Shown here piece after piece: positions 37,739 to 45,930 of a DNA stretch of 64,000 nucleotides. The first letter of the stretch is position 1, and each line of letters begins with the position of its first letter. The position numbers were made by a program, and so were the translations under genes. The notes below the pieces were generated by a model. That model saw nothing but the letters and a program-made list of their open reading frames with translations, was not told the DNA's origin and made no database searches. The stretch is from Caldilineaceae bacterium (GTDB lineage Bacteria > Chloroflexota > Anaerolineae > Caldilineales > Caldilineaceae), in the NCBI GenBank assembly GCA_022823185.1, contig JAJDXQ010000010.1, forward strand, positions 1 to 64,000, given 5' to 3'.

Positions 37739-39622
37739 ATGATGAACAATGAGAAAAGACCGGATGGCGATCGCCCTCCGGACGAGGACCCAAACGAGCG
37801 CTACCGGCAGCTGTTCAAACGCAGCTGGATCTGGATTCTGGTGGCGGTCCTGATCTTCTTTGCCTACCGTCTCTTTATCAATCCGCCAAGTTCTGGCAAC
37901 AATCTGCTGGGTTTGAACCAGGTGGCCGAATACGTGCGCAACGGCTCTGTGCAGCGGATCGTGGTGCAGGGCGACGACATCATTGTCCATATATCGGACA
38001 GTCGCCGCGAACGCAGCCGCAAAGAGTCGGGGGAAAGCCTGCTCGATTCGCTCAAGACGTTTGGCGTGACCGCGGACCAGCTGGCCGCGATTCCGATTGA
38101 CGTGGAGCGTGCGCCCAACAGCGGCGCCTTTTTCAACTGGCTGATTATGCTCTTGCCGATGATTCTGATCTTCGGCTTCTTCTTCTTTATTATGCGCCAG
38201 GCGGGCGCGGGCGGGCAGAACCGGGCGATGCAGTTTGGGCGCAGCCGCGCCAAGAAGATGGAGGAGGCCGACCGCCCGACCGTCACGTTCGAGGATGTGG
38301 CCGGTTCAGAGGAGGCCAAGCAGGAGCTGCAGGAGGTGGTTGAGTTTCTGAAGGAGCCGGAGAAGTTCGCGGCGCTGGGCGCGCGCATCCCCAAGGGTGT
38401 CCTGATGGTGGGTTCGCCGGGCACTGGCAAGACGTTGCTGGCGAAGGCGGTGGCAGGCGAGGCGGGCGCGCCATTTTTCAGCATCAGCGGCTCTGAATTC
38501 GTGGAGATGTTCGTGGGTGTGGGCGCGAGCCGGGTGCGCGATCTGTTCGAACAGGCGAAGAAGAGCGCGCCGTGTATCATTTTCATCGACGAGATCGACG
38601 CGGTCGGGCGCCATCGCGGGGCCGGCATGGGCGGCGGCAACGATGAACGGGAGCAGACGCTCAATCAGATCCTGGTCGAGATGGACGGATTTGACAGCGA
38701 TACGACCGTGATCGTCATCGCCGCGACCAACCGCCCGGATATTCTGGACCCGGCTCTGCTGCGGCCGGGCCGGTTCGACCGCAGAATCGTGGTGGACAGG
38801 CCGGACCGCCGCGGACGCGAGGAGATTCTGCATGTTCATGCGCGGGGGAAGCCGCTCGGTCCGGACGTCGATCTGAACGTCATTTCCAAGCAGACGCCGG
38901 GAATGGTGGGCGCCGATCTGGAGAACCTGCTCAATGAGGCGGCGATTCTGACCGCCCGCCGCAACAAGCGCGCCATCGGCATGGATGAACTGGTGGAGTC
39001 GATCGAACGGGTGATGGCGGGGCCGGCGCGCAAGAGCCGGATACTGAGCGACGAAGAGCGGCGCGTGGTGGCCTACCACGAAGCGGGCCATGCGGTGGTG
39101 ATGGCTCTGCTGGAACATACCGACGCGGTCGGGAAGATCAGCCTGGTCAGCCGCGGGCAGGCGCTGGGCTATGTGATGCCGTTGCCGGATGAGGATCGCC
39201 TGCTAAAGAGCAAGGCCGAGTATGAGGACGAGCTGGCCGGGTTGCTGGGCGGGCGCGTTGCTGAAGAGTTGACCTTTGAGGAGATCACAACCGGCGCGGC
39301 CAACGATCTGGAACGGGTGACAAAACTGGCCAAGGCGATGGTCACACGCTTTGGCATGAGCAATGAACTGGGCCCCATGCAACTGGTCCAGGGCGATAGC
39401 AACCCGTTCCTGGGCATGGAGTTGGGCGAGCGGCGCTCCTACAGCGAAGATGTGGCGAGGGCCATCGACCGCGAAGTGAGGCGGATAGTCGAGACGGCGT
39501 ACTCGCGGGCCAAGGAAGTTTTGACGACCCACCAGGACAAGCTGGGACTCCTGGCGGAAACGCTTCTGGAGCAGGAAGTTCTGGAACGGAATGAGTTTGA
39601 GAAGCTGATTTTCAGCAGCTGA
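37739..39622 (+). CDS. ftsH: ATP-dependent zinc metalloprotease FtsH
   Basis: A membrane-anchored AAA+ protease that degrades misfolded membrane proteins and short-lived regulators. At 627 residues it has two transmembrane helices (about 30-45 and 130-152) around an extracytoplasmic segment. The AAA domain has Walker A GSPGTGKT (about 225-232, where GPPGTGKT is usual), Walker [13 protein letters not shown], and the second region of homology [20 protein letters not shown]. The M41 peptidase has the zinc site HEAGH (about 447-451). ATG 37739 or the adjacent ATG 37742 may start it. It is monocistronic behind its own promoter candidate. Confidence 0.97.
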   Translation: MMNNEKRPDGDRPPDEDPNERYRQLFKRSWIWILVAVLIFFAYRLFINPPSSGNNLLGLNQVAEYVRNGSVQRIVVQGDDIIVHISDSRRERSRKESGESLLDSLKTFGVTADQLAAIPIDVERAPNSGAFFNWLIMLLPMILIFGFFFFIMRQAGAGGQNRAMQFGRSRAKKMEEADRPTVTFEDVAGSEEAKQELQEVVEFLKEPEKFAALGARIPKGVLMVGSPGTGKTLLAKAVAGEAGAPFFSISGSEFVEMFVGVGASRVRDLFEQAKKSAPCIIFIDEIDAVGRHRGAGMGGGNDEREQTLNQILVEMDGFDSDTTVIVIAATNRPDILDPALLRPGRFDRRIVVDRPDRRGREEILHVHARGKPLGPDVDLNVISKQTPGMVGADLENLLNEAAILTARRNKRAIGMDELVESIERVMAGPARKSRILSDEERRVVAYHEAGHAVVMALLEHTDAVGKISLVSRGQALGYVMPLPDEDRLLKSKAEYEDELAGLLGGRVAEELTFEEITTGAANDLERVTKLAKAMVTRFGMSNELGPMQLVQGDSNPFLGMELGERRSYSEDVARAIDREVRRIVETAYSRAKEVLTTHQDKLGLLAETLLEQEVLERNEFEKLIFSS

Positions 39623-39646
39623 TGGAAAGCAGCTGATTGCCAATGG

Positions 39647-39690
39647 ATAGCGGCTAGCGCAGGGCTTCCTGCCTGGCCGCTATTTGTTTT
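39647..39690. terminator. Shared terminator between ftsH and psuG
   Basis: An 8-bp stem ATAGCGGC/GCCGCTAT encloses a second hairpin (GCAGGG cttc CTGCCT), followed by TTGTTTT on the plus strand. It overlaps the psuG stop codon (39680-39682). It ends transcription of ftsH and may act in both directions. Confidence 0.75.
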
Positions 39691-40549
39691 CCAGCGCCGC
39701 CGCGATGGCGGCGGCAACGCGGGCGTTGTTGCGCAGCAGGGCGAGATTGGCGCGCAGGCTGCGGTCTCCGGTCAGTTCGGCGATGCGGCGCAGCAGGAAG
39801 GGCGTCACCTCGGCGGAGCGCAGGCCGGCGGCTTCGCTGTCAGCGAGCGCCTGCTCGATCTGCGGTTCAATCTGCGCGGCGGGAATCTCATCCTCTTCGG
39901 GCACAGGCACTGCCACCAGCAACCCTCCTTCCAGGTCCAATGCTTGCTTCGCCCGCCAGATCTCGGCCACCTCCTGGGGCGTGTTGCAACAGATATCGAC
40001 GGGAAGGCCGCTGCTGCGACTGTAAAAGGCGGGGAACGCGTCGGTACCGTAGCCGATAACGGTTACGCCGTGGGTTTCGAGGTATTCGAGGGTGGCCGGC
40101 AGGTCGAGTATCGCCTTGGCGCCGGCGCAGACGACGATGAGCGGGGTCCGCGCCAGCTCCTGCAGGTCGGCGCTTACATCGGCGCTGGGGCCGGGTTCGC
40201 GGCTGCGGTGGACGCCGCCGATGCCGCCGGTGGCGAACAGTTCGATGCCGGCGCGGTGGGCGATCCACATGGTGGCGGCGACGGTGGTGGCTCCGTCCAG
40301 CTTGCGGGCGACGGCGATGGGCAGGTCGCGGCGGCTTACTTTGGCGACTTGCCGTTCGGACGGCGCGGCCAGCCGCTCGATCTGCTGCGGGCTGAGACCG
40401 GCGATCAACTCCCCGGCGATGACTCCGACGGTGGCTGGAACCGCCCCGTGCTCGCGGATGATGCGCTCCATTTCATGGGCCAGTCTTAGGTTGTCGGGAT
40501 AGGGCAGGCCGTGGCTGATTACGGTGGATTCAAGTGCGACGCGTGTCAT
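39680..40549 (-). CDS. psuG: Pseudouridine-5'-phosphate glycosidase
   Basis: Cleaves pseudouridine 5'-phosphate reversibly to uracil and ribose 5-phosphate. This 289-residue protein shows the family's conserved segments: ALESTVISHGLPYPDN, AVPATVGVIAGELIAG, KVSRRDLPI (catalytic Lys), TVAATMWIAHRAGIELFATGGIGGVHR, and VVCAGAKAILDLPATLEYLE. I start at ATG 40549 (MTRVALEST), the typical N-terminus; the frame extends to 40633 without similarity. The usual partner kinase PsuK is not adjacent. Confidence 0.95.
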   Translation of the reverse strand: MTRVALESTVISHGLPYPDNLRLAHEMERIIREHGAVPATVGVIAGELIAGLSPQQIERLAAPSERQVAKVSRRDLPIAVARKLDGATTVAATMWIAHRAGIELFATGGIGGVHRSREPGPSADVSADLQELARTPLIVVCAGAKAILDLPATLEYLETHGVTVIGYGTDAFPAFYSRSSGLPVDICCNTPQEVAEIWRAKQALDLEGGLLVAVPVPEEDEIPAAQIEPQIEQALADSEAAGLRSAEVTPFLLRRIAELTGDRSLRANLALLRNNARVAAAIAAALENK

Positions 40550-40860
40550 GAGGGCAATTTTTGGTTTTGAGCTTTTAGTTGGCTTGGTGGGCGGCCTTGG
40601 GTTGGATGCTGGGAACTGGGCGGGAGTTTGCACCTGATTCTGCGTTATCGGGTGGGATGTGTCAATTTGGTGGATTGTGAAGGGGCTGTCCCAGATTTTC
40701 TAAGTGTGAGAATCAGGATTGTTGTCGCACGGCTTTCATACGAGGGCCCCGTCCTCACTTGCGAGTCACGCCCAACAGCTTGGCTTGCTCACATGTAGCC
40801 AACCACTGACAGAAACTGTCGACATGACAGAACAGCTTAAGTATGCTCATCACTGAGCAC

Positions 40861-40940
40861 CTTTCTTTGCCGGAGAGTTTTGGGTGGGGAGCTTCTATTC
40901 TGCCAGCTTTATAAGGTGTTCACTTACTCCGAATTCAGTT
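40861..40940. repeat. Direct repeat A flanking the HicAB module
   Basis: About 80 bp starting CTTTCTTTGCCGGAGAGTTT and ending near CTCCGAATTCAG. A second copy, about 85 per cent identical by eye, is at 42044-42124 in the same orientation, 1.18 kb away. It is unlike the surrounding GC-rich DNA. The rest of the gap 40550-41203 has no gene. Confidence 0.85.
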
Positions 40941-40980
40941 CAAGAAAGAACAACCATGCAAGAATTCATTGCAGAATATG

Positions 40981-41003
40981 GTTGACCCCAACTGCTGGAC
41001 CAC
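40981..41003. other. Possible solo inverted-repeat end of the IS3-like element
   Basis: The sequence from GTTGACCCCAA to GCTGGACCAC matches about 18 of 23 bases of the left terminal repeat of the IS at 54008 (GTGGGCCCCAA to ACTGGACCAC). Flanking bases do not match. It may be the scar of an old copy. Confidence 0.35.
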
Positions 41004-41168
41004 GAATCGTTAGACGCACTGTCGAAAGGGACTGACTGGCGGATGACTCATTGCCGCGGATCAGAGAGCAGCTCCCGCGAGGAACCTGGCTACCCGCCCT
41101 CTCTCCCCGAGGGCATATCCGTTCGTACCGCTTCCTCAACCCTTGTTGACTGACTCGTCTCCGATCGC

Positions 41169-41197
41169 TTAACATTTGGTTGCAATACTGCTATCAT
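41169..41197 (+). promoter_or_regulatory. Promoter candidate for hicA (leaderless)
   Basis: TTAACA (41169-41174), a 17-bp spacer and TATCAT (41192-41197). The expected transcription start falls on or next to the hicA ATG at 41204, and no ribosome site is visible, so the message may be leaderless. Confidence 0.5.
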
Positions 41198-41203
41198 ACA
41201 GGT

Positions 41204-41443
41204 ATGGACAAGGCCCTGGCCAGGATCAAGCGGAACCCCCGAAATGTACGGTTTGACGATCTCCGCAAGGTCTGTGACCGTTACTTCGGACAGCCCCGAC
41301 AGAGCGGCAGCCACCTGTTCTATAGAACGCCTTGGCAGGGCGAGCCGCTGGTTAATATCCAGCGCATAAAGGGCATGGCCAAGCCCTATCAGGTACGCCA
41401 GGCGCTCAAGGCGATCGACAAACTATTGGAGGAACTGCAATGA
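41204..41443 (+). CDS. hicA: HicA-like mRNA interferase toxin
   Basis: A 79-residue toxin of the HicA/YcfA family, a small double-stranded-RNA-binding-like fold that cleaves mRNA. FDDLRKVCDRYFGQPRQSGS then HLFYRT contains the SGSH motif with the catalytic His; MAKPYQVRQALKAIDKLL closes the domain. The ATG at 41204 is chosen over an upstream non-ATG start. Its stop overlaps the hicB start (ATGA). The module is enclosed by ~80-bp direct repeats. Confidence 0.82.
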   Translation: MDKALARIKRNPRNVRFDDLRKVCDRYFGQPRQSGSHLFYRTPWQGEPLVNIQRIKGMAKPYQVRQALKAIDKLLEELQ

Positions 41444-41772
41444 ATCGTCATGACCGCTATACCTATCGCGTTACCTGGTCCGATGAGGATGAGATGTTCG
41501 TGGGCCTGTGTGCGGAGTTCGGGCTGCTTAGCCACCTGGACGACACACCAGAGAAGGCGTTCTCAGGCATTCGGGACGTGGTCGCTTTCGCCGTGAAGGC
41601 GTTAGACGAGGATGGCGCCCCGATCCCTGAGCCACTGTCTACACACCGCTACCGAGGCGCCATAACCCTTCGCATCCCTCCTGAGACCCACCGTGCCCTG
41701 GCAATGGACGCCGCTGAAGCCGGCGTCAGCATGAACCGCTTGGCTGCCGAACGACTGTTGCTGCGGCGATAG
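41440..41772 (+). CDS. hicB: HicB-like antitoxin with ribbon-helix-helix tail
   Basis: A 110-residue antitoxin partner. The N-terminal HicB fold is visible (YRVTWSDEDEMFVGLCAEFG, LSHLDDTPEKAFSGI), and the C-terminus is an Arc/MetJ-like ribbon-helix-helix (AITLRIPPETHRALAMDAAE, SMNRLAAERL) for DNA binding and autoregulation. It overlaps hicA by 4 bp, so the pair is co-translated. Confidence 0.85.
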   Translation: MNRHDRYTYRVTWSDEDEMFVGLCAEFGLLSHLDDTPEKAFSGIRDVVAFAVKALDEDGAPIPEPLSTHRYRGAITLRIPPETHRALAMDAAEAGVSMNRLAAERLLLRR

Positions 41773-41971
41773 AGCATTATCTCTTGTCGTGCTGGTCCTG
41801 GCAGGGTTTTCTACGTCGCGTTGACAATTGGCGAAAGCCACTCAAAATGTGACGAATTCAAGTCCACCGCATTCCCCCGTAGAGGCGCCCCTTCGTGGAT
41901 ATTCCGGTTCAAACAGACGTCAACGAGCCCTAATTCATCCAGGTTGTTCCCGTTATTCACTATAATCATTT

Positions 41972-42003
41972 GTGGAAAGTAATCCGCTCAGGTCACTTTC
42001 CAC
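41972..42003. repeat. 9-bp inverted repeat between hicB and direct repeat B
   Basis: GTGGAAAGT and its perfect complement ACTTTCCAC are separated by 14 nt. It is in an AT-rich part of the gap 41773-42198 that has no gene. It might be a hairpin terminator without a T run, or part of a mobile cassette. Confidence 0.5.
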
Positions 42004-42043
42004 TAAATCGCGTTATCATTTGCGCCTAATCATGCATAATTCC

Positions 42044-42124
42044 CTTTCTTTGCCGGAGAGTTTTGGTTTGGGAGCTTCTATTCTGCCAGCTTGTTAAGGT
42101 ACTCTCTTTCTCCGAATTCAGGTT
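42044..42124. repeat. Direct repeat B flanking the HicAB module
   Basis: Second copy of the ~80-bp repeat at 40861-40940 (CTTTCTTTGCCGGAGAGTTT to CTCCGAATTCAG). A TATAAT box follows at 42129-42134, just upstream of the VapB-like gene. Confidence 0.85.
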
Positions 42125-42198
42125 AAGTTATAATTCCCTTCCAAAGGTGGAAGACTACACCGCTGTTAAGCGCAGCTGCGTGAAAGGAGAGACGGACA

Positions 42199-42429
42199 AT
42201 GCAGAAGACCCTGCACATCAGAACGACGGTGTTGCCTGGGGGCAGGATTGAAATTGTGGACCAGGAGCTTCCGGTTGGGGAGTCTGTCAGCGTCGTGGTT
42301 CACTCCTCGGTGACTCAGAGGCGGTCTGCGGTTGAAATTCTGAATGAAGCGTCGGGGCAGCGTCTTTTCAGGAACGCAGAGGAGGTAGAAGCCTACCTCA
42401 AGGACGAAAGGGCCTCATGGGAAGGTTGA
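42199..42429 (+). CDS. VapB-like antitoxin
   Basis: A 76-residue small acidic protein with an AbrB/SpoVT-type beta-strand start (LHIRTTVLPGGRIEIVDQEL then PVGESVSVVV) and a C-terminal helix (SAVEILNEASGQRLFRNAEE, VEAYLKDERASWE) of the kind that wraps a PIN-domain toxin. The ATG is preceded by AAAGGAGAG. Its stop overlaps the start of a broken VapC gene (TGATG), the standard order. Confidence 0.72.
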   Translation: MQKTLHIRTTVLPGGRIEIVDQELPVGESVSVVVHSSVTQRRSAVEILNEASGQRLFRNAEEVEAYLKDERASWEG

Positions 42430-42560
42430 TGCTACCGTCTACTGGACCGGTTTATCTGGATGCCAGCGGCTTTGCACGCCGGATGTACGATCTTTATCAC
42501 AAATGATCATCGTTTTCGGCGTCTAAAGGAGTTGCCCGCCGTCACGATGTCTTCTTTATT
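42429..42560 (+). pseudogene. VapC-like PIN-domain toxin with internal deletion
   Basis: The ATG at 42429 opens MLPSTGPVYLDASGFARRMY, whose VYLDAS is the first PIN acidic motif, but the frame stops at 42504-42506. In another frame from about 42487 the sequence reads TIFITNDHRFRRLKELPAVT, the typical last PIN motif (TND.RF). Roughly 90-100 residues between them are gone, so the toxin is inactive while its antitoxin is intact. Confidence 0.75.
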
Positions 42561-42701
42561 GCCTGCCGCGTCCGCCTCGCCGAAGTATCGAAAGTCAATA
42601 GGGTTGGCCTGACTCAAGGTCTCGAATCAGTTGTGGCTGAGTCGTTACGCTGCAACGAAGAACTGAAAACTGACCACAGCAAACCAAGTGAGGTAGACGG
42701 G

Positions 42702-43445
42702 ATGACGAACTCAGGACAGTCGCTGGCCGGGAAGGTGGCTCTGGTGACCGGGGGCGGACGGGGCATTGGACGGGCGATCGCGATCGCTTTTGCCGGCGCG
42801 GGAGCGGCCGTCTGTTGCGCGGCGCGCACGCGTTCGGAGATCGAGGCCGTGGCCGGCGAGATCGAGGAGGCGGGCGGGCAGGCGCTGGCGGTGACGACCG
42901 ACGTGGCCGACCTGGCGTCGGTGGAGAAGGCGGTTGAGGAGACCGCGGCGCGTTTCGGCGGCCTGGACATTCTGGTCATCAACGCGGGCTTCTCGCCGGG
43001 GCGGAGCGAGGTGGCCGGGAGCGATGCGGTCGTCTGGAGCCAGACGATCGCGATCAATCTGACCGGCGCCTACTATTGCGCGCGGGCAGCCATCCCCCAC
43101 CTCAAGGCGCGCGGCGGGGGCAAGATCATTACGATTGGCTCGGGGATGGGGCACCGCGGCGCGCCCGGCTCTTCGGCGTACAGCTGCTCCAAGGCCGGGC
43201 TGTGGATGTTGACGCGTGTGCTGGGCCAGGAGCTGCGGGGCGATAACATCAGCGTCAACGAGCTGATTCCGGGGCCGGTGAACACGGCGATGATGCCCGG
43301 CCCGGCCGCACGCGAGGCCGGCACTTTCGATAGCGAGTGGTTCAAAGAGCCGGAGGAGGTCGCGCCGCTGGCGCTGTTCCTCGCGAGCGCGCCGGATGGG
43401 GGCGCGACGGCGCAGAGTTTCAGCCTGATGCGGCGCGATGGGTAG
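42702..43445 (+). CDS. SDR-family oxidoreductase
   Basis: A short-chain dehydrogenase/reductase of 247 residues. It has the cofactor motif VTGGGRGIGRAIAIAFAG, the NAG-type motif VINAGFSP, catalytic Ser in TIGSGMGHRG and YSCSK (Tyr-xxx-Lys). The Asn-Ser-Tyr-Lys set appears complete. ATG 42702 lies after GAGGTAGACGGG. Substrate is unknown. The 3' end is duplicated as a remnant at 44530-44597. Confidence 0.88.
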   Translation: MTNSGQSLAGKVALVTGGGRGIGRAIAIAFAGAGAAVCCAARTRSEIEAVAGEIEEAGGQALAVTTDVADLASVEKAVEETAARFGGLDILVINAGFSPGRSEVAGSDAVVWSQTIAINLTGAYYCARAAIPHLKARGGGKIITIGSGMGHRGAPGSSAYSCSKAGLWMLTRVLGQELRGDNISVNELIPGPVNTAMMPGPAAREAGTFDSEWFKEPEEVAPLALFLASAPDGGATAQSFSLMRRDG

Positions 43446-43503
43446 GTTAGGGATACTTACCACCGCTCATTTAACGCGGCGCTCAAGGAGGAGTGGGAAA
43501 AGC

Positions 43504-44496
43504 ATGAAGCCCTTATGGGCTGCAGGTGCTGTTATCGCGCTCCTGCTGGCCACTTCCTGCGGCGCCAGGAGTACAATCTCTTCAAAAGGTAGTTCGTCTG
43601 GCACCTGGTCGGTCGTGGCTGTCGACGCTGATGGCGGCGAGGTGGGCGTTGCGCTGGCCACGTGCGTCGCCAGCGCCTTCAGACTATCCCAGTCAGCTGT
43701 CGGCGGGTCAGGGAATGACGCAGAGCAAACAGTGTATCACGTGTATATCGACATCTCGTTGCTTGGAAACGTCGAACTGGCCCGCCTTCTGCCCGGCTAT
43801 GGGGCAATTGTGGCCCAGGCGCAGGTGGATTCGCAGAACAGCGATCGGATCGATCGGGCTGTGAGCCGTTTACTGGCCGGCGCATCTGCTCAGGATGCGG
43901 TTGCCGCGGCCATGTCGGGTGACTCCGCCGTGCAGACGAGGCAGTACGGCGTGGCTACCTTAGCTCAAGGAGTGGCGAATTTCACCGGGGACGAGAACTC
44001 CGACTGGGCCGGCGGAGTCAGCGGCCCATCGGTTTCGGCCCAGGGGAATATCCTGGTGGGACCGGCGGTGGTAAGCGCTGCGCTGGAAAAGTTTCAAGAG
44101 GCTATGCAACAGCCTGGCGCGGTCCTGTCTGATGGACTGGTCGCCGCTCTTGAGGCCGGCTCTATGGAAGGGGGCGACAACCGTTGTCCTCAAGAACAGA
44201 CGGCTCAGTCCGCTTTCCTCGCGGTGGCGCGTACCGGCGACCAGGGAGGCGCCTTGAGCCGGTGGCTGACCGTTCCGCCCCAAAGTATTGGCGAGGAAAA
44301 CCCGGTAGCGCTGCTACGTCAGGCCTACGACAGGGGCGAGTCCTCACAGGTGGAGGTTGGCGGAATCGGTAGCGACGACGTGCCTCCGCTCTTGTGGGGA
44401 CTGGCTGCGTTGGTCCTGGGCTTGGCGTTGGGTTCAGGTGTGGGTGTGGTTTGGAAAGTGAGGAGACGGCGGCGGCGGAGGCCTCCTCAGCATTGA
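43504..44496 (+). CDS. DUF1028 protein as a membrane-anchored lipoprotein
   Basis: A 330-residue protein with a lipoprotein signal (ALLLATSCGA, lipobox Cys near residue 19), a DUF1028 domain (WSVVAVDADGGEVGVALATC; QYGVATLAQGVANFTGDENS; SAQGNILVGPAVV; QSAFLAVA) and a C-terminal transmembrane helix (LWGLAALVLGLALGSGVGVV) followed by poly-Arg. DUF1028 is an Ntn-hydrolase-like family of unclear activity; the N-terminal Thr/Ser of an autoprocessed enzyme is not evident here. Double anchoring is unusual. ATG 43504 follows AAGGAGGAG. Confidence 0.8.
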   Translation: MKPLWAAGAVIALLLATSCGARSTISSKGSSSGTWSVVAVDADGGEVGVALATCVASAFRLSQSAVGGSGNDAEQTVYHVYIDISLLGNVELARLLPGYGAIVAQAQVDSQNSDRIDRAVSRLLAGASAQDAVAAAMSGDSAVQTRQYGVATLAQGVANFTGDENSDWAGGVSGPSVSAQGNILVGPAVVSAALEKFQEAMQQPGAVLSDGLVAALEAGSMEGGDNRCPQEQTAQSAFLAVARTGDQGGALSRWLTVPPQSIGEENPVALLRQAYDRGESSQVEVGGIGSDDVPPLLWGLAALVLGLALGSGVGVVWKVRRRRRRRPPQH

Positions 44497-44529
44497 GTCG
44501 CGGCAGTTGCCCTGTCGGCGTTGCAGCCG

Positions 44530-44597
44530 AGAGCGGCCCGGCCGTTTGGCGTCAGCGGCCGGACCTCCCAGAGCTTCAGTTTGATGCGCCGTGACGT
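44530..44597 (+). pseudogene. Remnant of the 3' end of the SDR gene
   Basis: The plus strand reads VSGRTSQSFSLMRRDV, while the SDR at 42702-43445 ends GGATAQSFSLMRRDG, and both continue into GGTTAGGGA(T/C)AC. The DUF1028 gene lies between the real end and this copy. Confidence 0.6.
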
Positions 44598-45617
44598 TCA
44601 GGTTAGGGACACCCACGACCCCTCGGCCGCCGCCTTGTACATGGCTTCCATGACCTCGCTGCGGTAGGCGGCTTCGCGGGCGGTTACGAGGGGGATGGAG
44701 GCCCTTGCGGACGGGTCGGGCGCGTTGAGGGCGTCGAGGAAGAGGTCGAAGGCGTGGGGCCAGGCGGGGGGCAGGTCGGTCCAGGGCCGCTGGCCGTCGG
44801 CGCCCTCGAGGTTGGCGCTGGTGATGTAGAGGTCGCTGCGGTTGAAGATGTAGGCGTGGCCCTCGGTGCCGCTGATTTCGGCGGTGATGGGTTCGGCCAC
44901 GTCGACCCAGGCGGCGGCGAGCGAACCGATTGCGCCGCTGCTGAACCGGAAGAGCGCTTCGCCGGACTCGTCACAGTCGGGGCCGTACTTTTCCACGACG
45001 ACATTGAGGGCGGCGGTCACGCTGTCCACATCGCCCAGAATCCACAACATCAGGTCGAGCGCGTGGGTGCCGAGATCACCGAATGCGCCGACGCCGGCCT
45101 GCTCCATGTCGGTCATCCACAGCCAGTCAGGCGTGAAGATATCGCGCAGCGCGCCGCCATGGCAGTTGACGAAGCGGGTGCGGGTAATCTGGCCGAAGAC
45201 GCCTCGCTCCACGAGATCCTTGAGGGCCTGGTGGACCGGGATGCCTCGGCTGAAGTAGCCGGTCTGAAAGAGGACGCCGGCCTTTTCGATGGCCGCGGCC
45301 ATGCGGTTGGCGTCCTGCGCGCCGATGCCGAGCGGTTTTTCCACGAACATGTGCTTGCCGGCGGCGGCCGCGGCGGTGACGAGCGGCTCGTGTTGATCGG
45401 TTTCGGAGCAGATGATAACGCCGTCAACGGCGTCGTCGCGCAAGATGGCGTCGACGCTGTCGGAGACGGGCGCGTCGAGCTGGCCGCCGCAGGCGCCGGC
45501 GCGAGCCGGGTCGCGGTCCCAGACGGCGACGGCGCAGACGTCGGAGCGGGCCTGCAGGCGCTTGACGAAGCCGGGCGTGTGGATATGGGCGCAGCCGATG
45601 AGTGCGATGTTTGCCAT
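44598..45617 (-). CDS. Gfo/Idh/MocA-family oxidoreductase
   Basis: An NAD(P)-dependent sugar or inositol-type dehydrogenase, 339 residues. The Rossmann N-terminus (IALIGCAHIHTPGFVKRL) is a variant with Cys-Ala-His in place of the usual GxGxxG. The cofactor-site motif KHMFVEKPLG carries the conserved Lys, and GDLGTHALDLMLWILGD holds the catalytic His region. The natural substrate is unknown. It is convergent with the SDR/DUF1028 pair. Confidence 0.85.
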   Translation of the reverse strand: MANIALIGCAHIHTPGFVKRLQARSDVCAVAVWDRDPARAGACGGQLDAPVSDSVDAILRDDAVDGVIICSETDQHEPLVTAAAAAGKHMFVEKPLGIGAQDANRMAAAIEKAGVLFQTGYFSRGIPVHQALKDLVERGVFGQITRTRFVNCHGGALRDIFTPDWLWMTDMEQAGVGAFGDLGTHALDLMLWILGDVDSVTAALNVVVEKYGPDCDESGEALFRFSSGAIGSLAAAWVDVAEPITAEISGTEGHAYIFNRSDLYITSANLEGADGQRPWTDLPPAWPHAFDLFLDALNAPDPSARASIPLVTAREAAYRSEVMEAMYKAAAEGSWVSLT

Positions 45618-45930
45618 GGCGGGATTCTCCAGAAGTGTGTTTGGGCGCCGCTGGCGGCGCGAGCGCAGACGGCCGGCGGCAACCGGGTCGGGGCGCCTTC
45701 AAGGCGCGCCTCCATAGTGTAGCGGATCGGTGGGCATCGCGCTATCACGCGGGGACGAGGCGCGTGACAGGCGCGCCGTTCCGAGGCTGTCGCAGCCGGC
45801 GCGGGGGGCATGTTTTGCGGGCGCGGCTGGGGGTGATAGCATCGGTCTTACCTGGCGCGGGCAGGGTAGCGGGTCAGGCAATCCCCTGAGCAGACAGATC
45901 AGAGCTCAGACAAGCAGAAAGGTGTGAACC

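Noticed and set aside
44434..44616. Small minus-strand gene after the DUF1028 gene
   Set aside because: Its frame is the reverse of an SDR 3' remnant and a poly-Arg coding end; no independent support.
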